Part shown: positions 21,950-33,697 of the stretch, piece by piece
Layout: every line of letters starts with the position of its first letter
Position numbering within the stretch: position 1 is the first letter of the stretch
NCBI GenBank assembly: GCA_963921935.1
Contig: OY998185.1
Coordinates: forward strand, 54,265,717-54,329,716
DNA: 64,000 nucleotides
Reading direction: 5' to 3'
Origin: Galeruca laticollis
Taxonomy: Eukaryota > Arthropoda > Insecta > Coleoptera > Chrysomelidae
The notes under the pieces: generated by a model
The model's input: the letters and a program-made list of their open reading frames with translations, nothing else
Told to the model about the DNA's origin: nothing
The model's database searches: none
Position numbers and translations under genes: made by a program

Positions 21950-23640
21950 TGTTACACTAAAATTTCGAGTTTACACCATAAATTACAATATTATTATTAA
22001 TAAACACATCGAAAATATTAAAAAAAATCGATGATACTTGCAGTCTTTTTCAGATTCTTTTTAACAACTTCATAGTTCGCGTTTGAAAAAACGACAACAT
22101 TTCACAAAACACTGCACACACCTATAAATCGTTGCTTTCATTTCGTAACAAAATCACTTTAAAAATCTGATGACCTTTTCTCAAAAATTGTAGACGCGTA
22201 TGTAAATGTTCAGTCATTTGGAAAATTCCAATAAAAAAATGTGTCCCTATGTCTTTTATGACTCAGTGAACCAATAGAAACCACGTAAGATCCCTATAAA
22301 CCATGTATAGTCCGTATATTAGCCGGGCCAAGCCTTTGGGCCAAATCAATAACGTTCGTCTTAAAAAAATGCACTTAAAAAAATATCCAATATTTTTCAA
22401 TTTTTCTACCAGCCCCACTGAAAACGGCGGACGCAGACAATCAAGAAACGACTATCTTTTTAGGCTAAACTAACGGCATCGTATAGGTAAAGAATAGACA
22501 ATATAACGCAAACTCAAAACCGGGTCAAAATTTTTACTAGTTACACCGACTGTACCAATGATAATTAGGCCTTTCTTTATATTTATTTTTATAAACTTGT
22601 GAGATTTTTTGATCCTAGAAAAAGAAACAGAAAATCAAGTTCAATGATCGCGTCGCATTTCAAAGTCAAACAAAACTTTGGAATTCGGCATGAAATACAT
22701 AAACACGCCGAATATAATCTGTCATCCATATTCAAATTAGTCATCGGCGACCTTTAGTAATACATTAATTTTTATTTTACAATCTGCCATTCAATATAAC
22801 AATTAATATTAAATACATTCATCAAACATATGCTATGCATCTCTCTCTCTTTGATTTTTCGAAAAAAACATTTAGAGAAAGATAGAAGATAACTTGTATG
22901 GATAAAATTCTGTAAAAGAAGGCGGAAGGCCAAATTTGACATAATTGACATCACAATTTCTACCAAACAACAGATGGCTCTCATTCATTACAAACCAAAC
23001 GACCAAGGTCTTTAAGGTATATAGGTTGCCTTTTATCTGTAGGTGATCTGACGTCGCCATTTTGCGCGTCATCGCGTCTATCTACCATTGATTTTGGTAA
23101 TTATAGTATTTTTTCATCGTAGTTTCGAATAATTTTATTTATAACAGAAAGATAATTATTAGTGTGTATTGTATTTTAGGTTAATAGTAAGATAACAGCT
23201 ATAACTTTAGATTAGAAAAGTCGTGTAAAATTTGTTTTTTTATTGAACTGTGTGTCAATGAGAAGCTTATATATATACAGGTAAACTACTGTCAACATTA
23301 TTAAAAATCTACTTAAACAAAGAGGATGGATAAAGATTAACATTAAACTGTTCCTCTGCAACTACTACTAATCAGGAAATGGAGACAGCAGAACTACACA
23401 TGTCAAAATTTGATTGATGTCATTTTTGATTTTAAACATGTTCAGATACATATTTTACCATTTTCATATTAGTTTTTAAAGTCAGTTTTATTACTTCCAA
23501 ATGTGAGGTTATGTCTCCATACACCTCTTTTAGCCATGTGTTCGCTAGATTTTTAGAGCTTTAATGCTGATTCTGGTGAGTGAAATAATAATTAACTCAT
23601 ACGTATTTGTAATGGAGTGTTCTCCATATATTTTTTAGTT
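21950..23640. other. intergenic region between BTB/Psq and Prp4 (5' side)
   Basis: The two genes are transcribed away from each other, so this region should hold the promoter of the BTB/Psq gene and upstream DNA. I see no convincing coding exon. The minus-strand frame at 22872-23072 has no recognisable domain. Confidence 0.4.
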
Positions 23641-23645
23641 TAATC

Positions 23646-23673
23646 CTGATGAAGTTTGTAATCACAAACGAAA
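23646..23673 (+). ncRNA. hammerhead-like core motif (candidate)
   Basis: CTGATGA (23646-23652) is followed by A, then a 5-bp stem GTTTG/CAAAC (23654-23658 and 23665-23669) with a 6-base loop, then GAAA (23670-23673). This is the order of the conserved hammerhead ribozyme core around stem II. One extra A precedes the stem, and stems I and III are not convincing. Such cores occur at ends of Penelope-like elements in animals. An AATAAAGG lies 15 bases downstream. Confidence 0.25.
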
Positions 23674-24177
23674 GCTTGAACTTGGAATAAAGGCATTTAC
23701 TTAAGAAGCTAACTAAGAACTTTCATTGCTTCCTCCTTGGTTCTTTTGGGGTTTCCCACCGTTATATTTGTTATTTACTTACCAGTACCCCGTTACTGTC
23801 CTCCTGTTTTATATATATATAGGATTATTTTTATTGGGTATGTGGCAATAAATACCAAAGTGTACTATTTATTTTCCGAGCTTTCGAACACAATGTATTC
23901 ATTTTCAAGGACTAAAATTAAAAATTGAAAGTTATGGTCATAATTTAAACAAATAATCATCCTCTGTTTGCTTGCAGTTTGTGTACAATTTACACAATTA
24001 TTCGGTTATAAATGTGTCAAAAGTCAGAAGTGCTGAATAAAACCATCTGTGATCTGACCAATCAGGAATCTACGGAATTGCCAACTTAAATTTAAACCAC
24101 TCCTCCTAGTTTAAAAACAGGGATCATATGTAATTCTATATTATTTAAAAAATTAAATAAATTATAAAAAATATTGT

Positions 24178-24235
24178 GTAAAACTTGTGCCACAATGACT
24201 TTATGTAGTACGAGTCATTGTGACACTTGTTTTAC
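24178..24235. repeat. imperfect 23-bp inverted repeat upstream of Prp4
   Basis: GTAAAACTTGTGCCACAATG at 24178 pairs with CATTGTGACACTTGTTTTAC ending at 24235 (20 of 23 positions pair, 12-base loop). It lies about 230 bp before the Prp4 start codon. Its function is unknown. Confidence 0.6.
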
Positions 24236-24463
24236 AAATGACTATTAAATGAGACGAGTTGATTCGAGGTCCACTGGTGACGTCAACAAATTCCGTCCAC
24301 CGGCGAAAGATTTAAGGAACTAACTGAACTAAGCAATCCTGGTATTATCGTTGGTCACGTTGTACAATAAAAAAAAGTAGAAGAATCTAACCTTAAATTT
24401 TCACTATACGTAAACAAGTTAGAAGTAAAATTTTACAAACATTCAAATTTATATATTAAAAAC

Positions 24464-27223
24464 ATGTCTGACGACGAAGAAATTCAGTATGTAAAAAAGG
24501 TGAAAACTATCCATTACGGCTCGTTGGAAGATAACGAGAAAGTTAGAATTGAAACCCAAAATGAAGAAAGTAACGATGCTCAAGCTCTTCCAGCACCAAC
24601 CTCCCCTGCTCCAGAAACCTCAGGTAAGTTTAAGTTTTCTAACTAATAACGACTATATCTCTTTTATTTTCAAGTTAATTAGTTACAGCTTTTTAATTCA
24701 ATATGATTTTTCCTGTGAATATTGTATGCCTAAATATTTCTTGTTTAAAATTTGCGTGTGCCAATTATATTGTAATTTGCTTTACAGTTTCTTTCCTAAG
24801 CTCTCAATATATAGGTCTAAGTTAATTATTTGTAGTAGTGATGTTTCTAGAAGATTTGGTAGGAGTTAATTGATTTACTGTTTAGAATATATGGAGCTTG
24901 AAGATGCTATGTCGCGAGATAAACAGGCTTTACTTGAAGAATTCGAAAGAAGGAGAAAAGCTAGATCAATTAACGTATCCACCGATGATGCAGAGGTAAA
25001 AAGAAATTTGAGACAACTAGGCGAACCAATTTGTCTGTTTGGAGAAGGTCCCGCTGACAGAAGATCGAGATTAAGGGATATTTTAAGCCGGTAAGATACT
25101 TTTTCCCTTATTTTATGTCAAACTTATGTATTAATTACTTTAGTATGGGTGAAGATACTGTGATAAGAAGAGAAGCCGAAGAAGAAAGGAAACAATTTGA
25201 AAAAGACCAAGAGACCACTTGGTATCACGAAGGACCGGAATCCTTAAGAGTAGCCAGGTTATGGATAGCCGAATATTCTCTACCGAGAGCTAAAGATCGT
25301 TTAGAGGAAGCTAGAAGAATGGCCGATTTACCTGCCGCTACTAAAACCGCTAAAATGCAAGAACTACAGAAAAAAATTCAAGCGACATCAATTTATTCTA
25401 GCCAAGTTGGAGATATAAGACCGATTTCTTACTGCCAGTTCAGTCCAGATTCTAAATTATTGGCCACAGCTTCTTGGTATGTTAACTCAATATATAATTT
25501 TTTTTTCTATTCTAATTAATTTTAGGAGTGGTTTGTGTAAAGTTTGGTCAGTACCAGATTGCGAATTGAAACAAACGTTGAAAGGTCACACGTGTAACGT
25601 CGGAGCGATAGTTTTTCATCCATACGCTACCAGCGAACGAGATGAGAAAATATGTAACATGGCTTCCTGTGCTGCGGACGGTTCCGTTAAGTTATGGGAC
25701 TTCGTTAGGTGAGTAAATTATATTGGTAGTAGATATGCAGCACTGGTTCAGAACTAGTTTTCTAATAACTAGACTTTGATGCTCGGTATCTCAGAAATGG
25801 CACAGTATCGATTTTTTTTTCATAAACTGCAATATTAAAACTGTTCCTTTAAAATAAGAGCTCAATATTTTCACTATTTTGGTCAGAGCGATTTTATAAA
25901 AGCTTTTTTTAATTTTCTAATAACTAGACTTTGACGCTCGGTATATCGGAAATACGAATGTGTGGTACATTCTCGAGGTTTTTCCTTATAACTTATACCT
26001 TTGAAAGTACTCCTTTAACATATGAACTCAATGTTTTCATTATTTTGGTCTGTGCAATTTTTTAAGTGAAAGTATTTCTTAATTATCCAATAACTAGACT
26101 TTGACGCCCGATATCTCGGAAATGCATACGTGTGGTACACTGTCGATTATTTTCCACATAAATTATACCATTGAGAGAACTCCTATAAAATATGGGCTCA
26201 ATGTGTTCATTATTTTGGTCTGTGCGATTTTTGAAGTGAAAGTATTTCTTAATTTTTCAAAAACTAGACTTATTTTGTATCAAAAATTAACCATAATCTG
26301 TTAAATTTTGCTATACTTTATTATTTTTCCTATAAAACCATAATAATTTTTTTTTAGTTTGATTGTCACATGTGATCTGTCATGTGTTTCTGTGTCATCT
26401 ATCACATGTTCTGTGTCATCTTTCACATGTTCTGTGTCATTTGTCACATGTTGTGTGTAATCTGTCATCTAACATGTGTTATGTGTCTACAATTGATTGT
26501 TATTTTTTTAGTGAGGAGCCGATTGCTGATATTGAAGGACACATGCCTCATAGAGTATCGAGGATAGGATTCCACCCATCGGGAAGGTTTCTAGGTACTT
26601 GCTGCTTCGATAATTCTTGGAGATTGTGGGATTTACACCAATGTACTGAAGTTTTACATCAAGAAGGACACGTCAAACCTGTTTATTGTATCAGTTTCCA
26701 AGTAGATGGATCCGTTTGTGCCACTGGGTAAGTTTCATATAAAAAATGTACAGAAAGGAAACGATTTTTATTAAAAAATTTCTGTTGTTGCAGTGGAATG
26801 GATTCGTTTGGGAGAGTATGGGATCTGCGAACGGGACGTTGTGTAATGTTTATGGAAGGTCATTTGAGAGCTATATTAGGCATCGACTTTTCTTCCAACG
26901 GTTACCACATAGCAACAGCTAGTGAGGATAATACTTGTAAAATATGGGATTTACGTAAACGTTCCATCTTGTACACGATACCTGCACATACGAATCTGAT
27001 TTCTGAGGTTAAATTTCAAAAATTCAGCAGCAATTACCTGGTGACTGCTTCGTATGATAATACAGTGAAGATATGGACGAGTAAGACTTGGCAGCCGTTG
27101 AAAACGTTGTCGGGGCACGATGGAAAGATTATGTCCGTGGATGTTTCGCCTGATGATCAGTACATAGCCAGTAGTTCGTATGATAGGACGTTTAAATTGT
27201 GGACACCTGAAGTGGCGATGTAA
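24464..27223 (+). CDS. Prp4: U4/U6 small nuclear ribonucleoprotein Prp4 (WD40)
   Basis: Core protein of the U4/U6 and U4/U6.U5 spliceosomal particles, where it works with Prp3. Six exons: 24464-24623, 24886-25090, 25144-25476, 25526-25708, 26512-26727, 26794-27223. All introns have GT-AG ends and the frame is continuous for 508 aa, close to about 520 aa in animals. The acidic start (MSDDEEIQYVKK) is typical. Residues about 58-120 form the SFM (Prp4/Prp18 splicing factor) motif, including LRQLGEPICLFGEGPADRRSRL. From about residue 215, seven WD40 repeats follow (VKLWD, WRLWD, GRVWD, CKIWD, VKIWT, FKLWT endings). No break is seen. Intron 4 is about 800 bp and carries repeats; the other introns are 49-262 bp. 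Confidence 0.96.
25745..26275 (-). repeat. 170-bp satellite, about 3 reverse units in Prp4 intron 4
   Basis: Copies of the same family as at 8985-9591 in the opposite direction. TAACTAGACTTTGA(T/C)GC marks lie near 25767, 25921 and 26091, with CTCCTTTAA, TATTTTGGTCTGTGC and GTGTGGTACA in order. The flank after the last unit resembles the flank of the copy downstream of Prp4. Confidence 0.85.
26366..26490 (+). repeat. about 20-bp tandem repeat in Prp4 intron 4
   Basis: Repeats of TCACATGTTCTGTGTCATCT with variants, about five copies, rich in CACATGT/ACATGTG words. It lies directly before exon 5 (26512). Confidence 0.75.
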
Positions 27224-27475
27224 TTTATTATAAGTTGTAAATATATATTTTTTTAATTAATGTTTTTTTTATTTCTGGTGAGTTTGAAGGGAATTTAATA
27301 TCGTTCTATTTACAGGGTGTGCAAAATAAAGGAATTCAGTGACTGTTATTATTGTCACGAACTCACGTATTAAATCATCACTAATGATGGGGGTGTTCCG
27401 ATTCAACTAATCCTACCCGAGAGCATACCTAATAGGTAGGCAACAAAGAATGAAACACATCATCCAATCGCGAGC

Positions 27476-27660
27476 GTTAAAGTCTAGTTATTGGAAAATT
27501 AGGAACACTTTCACTTAAAAAATCGCTCAGATCGAAATAATGAAAACATTGAGCCCATATTTTTTAGGAGTACTCTCAAAGGTAAAATTTATGAAGAAAA
27601 AAATCACACGCTCGCATTTCTGAGATATCAAGCGCATAATTTATGAGGCAAAGTTTTGTT
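27476..27660 (+). repeat. single 170-bp satellite unit downstream of Prp4
   Basis: Contains AAAGTCTAGTTATTGGAAAA, GGAGTACTCTCAAAGGTAAA and CACGCTCGCATTTCTGAGAT in the order of the 8985-9591 array. Confidence 0.8.
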
Positions 27661-27996
27661 AGTTTGACAACAATCTTTCATTTTTTGCTTAAAAATCAAC
27701 CATTTTTTGTTATATTTTGTTTCACTTCATTACTTTCCTAGAAAATCAACAATTTTTGAAATTCGTTATTTTTGTTAGAAAACCACATATAGAATAGAAT
27801 AGAATATATTTTTCATCTATGAGAATCATACATTATATAAAATTTCATATAATACACAACTCTATCAGACTAGTCAACTAAACAAACGAAATACAGGTAA
27901 TTATAATAAAAACATTCACATGAATAAGATCGACTACAAACTAAATACTAAGTAATTTTTAAAATATAGTATTAATATGTAAGAAACTCCTCAACA

Positions 27997-29978
27997 CTAT
28001 AGAATGCATGCTGTAATAAAAAAGAATGAAGTATATTTCTCAATTTCCTTGATGTTCCCATGGATATCACTCTTCTGTCTAGTGTCATACGTGTGTATGT
28101 CTTCATTTTTTATAAATGAACTTTGATTATCTTCAACAAATTTAATTAATTGGAATATAAATAGACTTGGTAGAGTTAAAATTTCAGCTTTCTTAAAAAA
28201 TGATCTGCACGTCCCTCTTGGAGAAACATTGTACATAGCTCTTATAGCCTTCTTTTGAACTTTAAAAGCCCTCTCAAGAAAGGATGATGCACCCCAAAAC
28301 ATTAAGCCGTACTGAAGAGTTGATTGTATTAGTCCATAATAAATGAGCTTTAATACATTCAGAGAGACAGTTTCTCTTAGATTTCTAATGATATAACAAC
28401 ATGAACTTATTTTTGCAATTACTGCATTTATATGAGACTCCCAGCTGAGCTTGGGATCTAGTATTATTCCCAAGAATTTGAATTGATCAACACTCTGAAT
28501 GGATTTTCCATTAACATGTAAAAAAGGCTCAATATCAGGCACAACATTTCTTGGCAAAAAACGCATAAAATGTGTTTTTGACACATTCAATGTTAAACCA
28601 TTTCCTATGAAATATTTATTCAGTTCAAAAGATGCTACATTAGTTTCATCAATGAGTTCTTCAAATTGTTGATTCACCATGATAATATTAGTGTCATCGG
28701 CATATTGAATAATTTTTTGAGAGGTCAAGCAAATTTTGTTAATATCACTGACGAAGATAATAAAAAATAATGGCCCAAGAATCGATCCTTGTGGTACTCC
28801 AGTTTCAGAGGGAATAGGATCAGATGTTGTGTTGTTAACTGCAACTACTTGAGTTCTATTGGACAAGTAAAATATTTTGCCCACTCGTATGGTTTTCCGC
28901 GTATTCCAATTCCTTGAAGTTTCATTAGTAAGAGTTCATGATTAACTGTGTCAAATGCACGGCTAAGATCATAAAAAAGCCCCAAAACATGTAGCTTTTC
29001 ATTAAGCGCATTATAAATGAATTCTATACAAGCAGCAATGGCACACTGGATGTTGATCTTTTCTTTCTAAAGCCATTTTGAGATTGAGGTAGTATATTGA
29101 AATGTTCAAGATAATTAACGAGACGTTCAGAGAATGCCATTTCAAATATTTTAGTTACTTGACTTTGTATACAAATAAGACGGTAGTTATTTATTTCATC
29201 TCTTACCCCCTTGTTTTTGTAAACTGGAATTCCTTTAGATATTTTCACATTAGAAAATGTACCTGAGGTAAACGATTCATTAATTAAATGATATATGGGC
29301 TCAGCAATAAACCCAGATGCCGCTTTTATTACATTGCCGTTAATTTCATCAAGCCCTTCTGCAGGTTTGGATGTGGTTTTATTGATAGATATAACCTCAT
29401 CAGGAGTTGTTGGAAATAGAAACAAGTTTGTATGATATGCATCGAGTTGCATATTATAATTAGGAATAATGTTGTTTTGATTTACAGTTACAAAATATTT
29501 ATTGATATAATTTGCTTTTTCTTTAGGTGTTAAGTTATTTTCTCCCTCAACTTTTATGTTCACTACGTTACTTTTGTTGTTTTCCCTAGCTTCATTAATT
29601 ATTTTCCAAGATTCCCTCATTACATTACCACTGTTACAAATTCTATTATTATTTTTTTCACGCAAGTATTTTTTAGTTAGTATCTGGTATTCTTTCTTGA
29701 ACTCTCTGTAACATTCTGTATACTTTTGATTGTTTATTACTTTTCTCAATCTGTTCATTTCACACAGCTGATCATGTAGTTCATTAATGTTTGATGGAAA
29801 AGGATTTTTATGTTTATATTTTTTAAGACATTTCTTTGTTTTAGTAAATATTAAATCATAATAATATAAAATGCTGCAAATTTCTCATGAAAATTTGTGG
29901 CTTCATATACCTTATCCCAAGTTTCTTTTGATAAAATATTTTGAAATGTAACTATGTTAGGATCACTTAAGTTTCTTT

Positions 29979-30020
<42 letters not shown>

Positions 30021-30786
30021 TGATTTCATTAGTTTTTGAAAGAGACATATTAAAACAACACATTTGATATGAATGATCAGACAGGAATGTATCACACACT
30101 TTTACCTTATTTACATCATAATTGGTGAAGATATTGTCTATACATGTGGAGCTGTTATTGGTTATTCTCGTGGGTACGTTAATATGGTGTTCAATGTTAA
30201 ACTCCTTAAACAAATTTATTAAAGTATCTTTTTGGTAGCTTTGAATTAAAAAGTCTATATTAATGTCACCACAGATCAAGAACATGTTATTGTTATCGTA
30301 AGTATTATAAAGTAAAATCTCTAACTGACTAATAAATGTTTTAAAATTAGTAGCATATGGAGGTCTGTAAATACAAAAGACAAACAAAATTTTTTTCCCG
30401 TCATATTCCATTTTTCCACCACATACTTCAAATTCACCTTCAATACAAAACTTGTTTAAATTTATTTGTTGGAAATTTGCAGCATTAAATATCTCGCTAT
30501 TGACAAAAATGCAGGCACCACCTTTTTTTCCATTCACACGTGAGAAACTCGACATTAATTGGAAGCCTCTTATGGGCGTACTTTTTAAATTATCTGCATT
30601 AAGCAAATGTTCAGTAATACATAAAATACTTACATTTTCTTTTTGTAAGATTAAATTTAAATCTGATCTTTTTTTCATTAGTCCACCCTGTATGTTAATG
30701 TGCATACACTCCAAATTTAAGGTATCTGTGCCTTCCTTCTCCCTAGAACTTTTAATTTTCTTATATCTTTGTGAAGGCTTCTTCAA
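27997..30786 (-). pseudogene. LINE ORF2: endonuclease and RT, several frame breaks
   Basis: The endonuclease part (29851-30786) is complete in motifs: MHINIQGG, LCITEHLL, CGDINIDFL, NNSSTCIDNI and LSDHSYQ. Straight after SDH the frame contains YIYIYIYIYVYIYK, encoded by a TA microsatellite at 29981-30020. The RT N-terminus (29024-29758) has LDEINGNVIK, NYRLICIQ and QNGFRKKRST; the C-terminal RT (27997-28884) has GVPQGSILGPLFF and YADDTNIIM. Frameshifts lie near 29800 and between 28880 and 29025. No RNase H. Confidence 0.88.
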
Positions 30787-30819
30787 TTTTTGTGACTAAG
30801 TTTGTATTCTCTTCTGTCC

Positions 30820-31929
30820 TCACATTGGTAAAAACGATGCTGCATGTTGCTGACTATTTATTTCAGATTTCTGAGAGTTGAGAAATCTTTGTCCTCTCCT
30901 AAAATCAAATCTTTCGAAAGCGATATTTTTTGGCCAAAAACTGGATTTGTATACCTCCTCTTGAAGAATGGGATTTACAACAATCATGAATGACTGGTTA
31001 TCAGCTTTTGTTGTGATTGTACTTAACTTTGTAACTTCTATATCATTCATCTGAACATTGGCCACGTTTGTTATATTGGCTTTAGAGTGGATAATAGATT
31101 GTACATCACTTGCTTTTACATTATCCGGAACTCTTGTTATGAACATCCAGATTTTTGTAGTGGAGTTATTTCTTCCTTGAAAAGTATTATCTCCATCACC
31201 ACTTCATCCTAAGTTACGCTTTCTCTGTCTTCTTTTGATTTGCTGAAATTCACCTTCATCCTTGTTTATGTTAATTATGTTATTCATCATTTCAGCTTGG
31301 TCATTTACTATACTACTCTGTTGACTATCTTTACTATTATTAAAGAAGATGTTCGGAGATGCTGTAGATGGATTTCTCTTGTTCAAGTTAATATTTGGCA
31401 GATTATTTAACTTTGCTAAATGAACATTTAAATTATGCTTTTTCATATCCTGATAATTTTGAGTATTTGAGACTGTTGCATATGTTGTGTATTGTTAAGA
31501 GTTGACTGCAACATTGGTAGATCCATTTCCTTTGGGTATATTAGTCATTTGGTTTTTTATTGGTAAAACATTCTGATTATTTATAATTAGCTTCATTTTT
31601 ATTATTACTTCCATGAGTTCTGTTAATTTTTGATTTTGCTGTTCTTCAATCCTCTTATATTCCTTACTTACACTAGTTTGCACTTCTTTTAATATCTCTT
31701 TTTTAAATGATGTTAGTAGATCTTGTATGTTTCTTTCTGTTGCTTCCTTCATATTGTTTTCACAGTGGTGGCATAGGAATATCAGTTTTCTATTCTTTTT
31801 AAGTTCCATACATTTTATTTCCGAGGCTGTTAATTTGGCGCAGTTTTGGCATATCCTTTCATTGCATTGGTCGCAATTCCAAATCTGAATGTAATTTTCC
31901 AATGTTTTACAGTTCCGACACTGAGACAT
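30820..31929 (-). pseudogene. LINE ORF1: zinc-binding N-terminus, coiled coil, RRM-like C-terminus
   Basis: The N-terminal piece (31929-31495) has CRNCKTLENY, CDQCNERICQNC and CHHC, a cross-brace-like zinc pattern, followed by a Glu/Lys-rich helical stretch. A middle piece (31446-31204) is Asn-rich. The last piece (31146-30820) has MFITRVPDNVKASDVQ, FMIVVNPILQEEVY and FWPKNIAFERF, the RRM-like part found in CR1/Jockey ORF1 proteins. Two frame breaks separate the pieces. Likely role: binding element RNA. Confidence 0.75.
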
Positions 31930-31950
31930 ATTAAATGTTCATTTGTTCAA

Positions 31951-32444
31951 GACCTGGTCTAAATTTTATGTTTAAGTATGTATAAATATAACTGTAATTA
32001 CAAGTCCAGTTTTTGTTATTTATTGAGTAGGTATTTCTTATCAGTAAAACTTTTTGTCCTTAATTGAATACCATGTGTGATATTTCATATTAGTTTATAT
32101 TGCCATTTGCATAATAAACAATGAGCTTATTGTCTTTGCTATTATTTCTACTTGTGTACCGATTTTCTATTCATTACACAGTCCAAGAACTAAATTTTTT
32201 GATCACTTTTTACTCACAATTTAAACTTAATGATACACACACAGTAACGTAGGTTTATCTTTATATAAATTTTGCAAAAAAATGGATTTACTCTTATTAT
32301 TTTTGCTAGTAAACCACCAATTTCACAAAAAAATGCATTTACTCTTAATATTTTTGTAGAAAATCAAGATTTTGTTAGTTTGCTACAATTTATTATTTTT
32401 AGAACAGAATATTTTTAGTTTGACTTCACTATATATAGGATGAT
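31951..32444. other. flank of LINE with weak internal repeats
   Basis: Probably holds the LINE 5' untranslated region. Between 32270 and 32410 are two or three weak copies of a TTTACTCTTA(A/T)TATTTTTG phrase related to flanks of the satellite at 27660-27780. Confidence 0.3.
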
Positions 32445-32650
32445 TCAAAATGAATTGTACACAGAGCAATGGTAGACTCCTGACATCAAAATATGAGGAT
32501 TGGCCAAATATGAACTTAGTAAAATGTTGATAGTTAACTATCTACAGGGAGGTAAAGTTGGAGTATTGTATTAATTATTTTGAAATATTTCAGTAGCAGA
32601 TTCACTGATATTGATGAAACTTTGGTAATTGGGGTTTTCCGAGGTGGCAA
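32445..32650. repeat. relic of mariner terminal repeat
   Basis: AGGATGATTCAAAATGAATTG followed by CAAAATATGAGGATTGGCCAAATATG and TGATATTGATGAAACTTTGG parallels the terminal repeat at 48958-49150 (GGTGATTCATAA, CAAAATATGGCGATAGGACCAAATA). It is one diverged end only. Confidence 0.4.
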
Positions 32651-32911
32651 ATGTCACCATACGGTTATTTTAGGCCTACTCCACGAGTGCTTTTCATACT
32701 ACAATGAAGTTCGCACTAAAAGTTTTTTATATTAGTTAAGAAACATATGGCGACATGCCAAATTTGTGCAGACAACATTTATAAATAAAAAAAAAGACGT
32801 GTGGCGCTCGGAGACTGCCGCGGTAAAGCTATTGCATAGAGTTTTACACTTTGACGTTCACAATTTCTTTTTCTTTTTAGCTCTTTTTTTAGCATTAGAA
32901 GTTTCACTTTC

Positions 32912-33412
32912 ACAGTCCTCGTATCAGCATAAAATAATCAAAACTTGTTGGACAGTCCTCGTATAATCATACAAGTATCAAAATTTATTGGACAATCCTG
33001 GTATCAGCATAAAAAAATCAAAACTTGTTGGGCAGTCCTTGTATAAGTATAAAAAATCAAAATTTATTGGACAGTCCTCGTATCAGCATAAAATAATCAG
33101 AACTTTTTGGATCGTATAATCATAAAAGTATCAACATTTATTGGGCAGTCCTCGTATAAGTATGAAATAATCAAAATTTATTGGATACTCCTCGTATAAG
33201 TATAAAAGAATCAAAATGTATTGGACAGTCCTCGTTTAATCATATCAGTATTAAAATTTATTGAGCAGTCCTCGTATCAGCATAAAATAATCAAAACTTA
33301 TTGGACAACACTCGTATAATCATAAAAGTATCAAAATTTATTGTGCAGTCCTCGTATAAGTATAAAACAATCAAAACGTATTCGACAATCCTCGTATAAG
33401 CAAAAAATCCAT
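32912..33412 (+). repeat. 40-bp minisatellite, about 12-13 copies
   Basis: Units read CAGTCCTCGTAT followed by (CAG/AAT/AAG)(C/T)ATAAAA, TATCAAAA and (T/C)TTATTGGA. Unit types with CAGCAT, AATCAT and AAGTAT alternate in a partly ordered way. The array ends about 285 bp before the nanos start codon. Confidence 0.88.
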
Positions 33413-33697
33413 ATCTAAGATTTATTAAAAAAATATCGGGTATATTCTTACAACTTTTATGTAAATAAGTTTTAAACAATTCTTAGAAAAATATCCAAAG
33501 ACACTTACCTAGATATTGGCGCCGAAAAGTTGGCGGCATCCTTTGTTTTAGTTACCCCTAGTCACTTGAACATTTTGGGAACTATAAGTCTTTTTTACCA
33601 GATCCTCATAATAATTTCAAGTCAGAAGTGAAGTTATTCAATTTTTATTATTATATTTAAAATTGTCGAAGAGAGTAGGTGTAATTCTCATAGTTTG

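Larger units (their letters stand above)
27783..31950 (-). mobile_element. CR1/Jockey-superfamily LINE with (ATTCT)n tail, near full length but broken
   Basis: ORF1 parts lie at 31929-30820, ORF2 parts at 30786-27997, and a pentamer tail (TTCTATTCTATTCTAT, minus) at 27788-27806. The 5' limit near 31950 is approximate. Different family from the LINEs at 14.5-20 kb, judging by ORF1 and the tail. Confidence 0.85.

Noticed and set aside
22772..23072. Minus-strand frames between the BTB/Psq and Prp4 genes
   Set aside because: No recognisable motif and no consistent splice partners.
26101..26567. Frames in Prp4 intron 4
   Set aside because: Made by satellite and 20-bp repeats; the Prp4 model needs this region as intron to keep frame.
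32912..33412. CRISPR-like array
   Set aside because: Units are contiguous and similar over their whole length with no unique spacers; insect nuclear DNA; it is a minisatellite.
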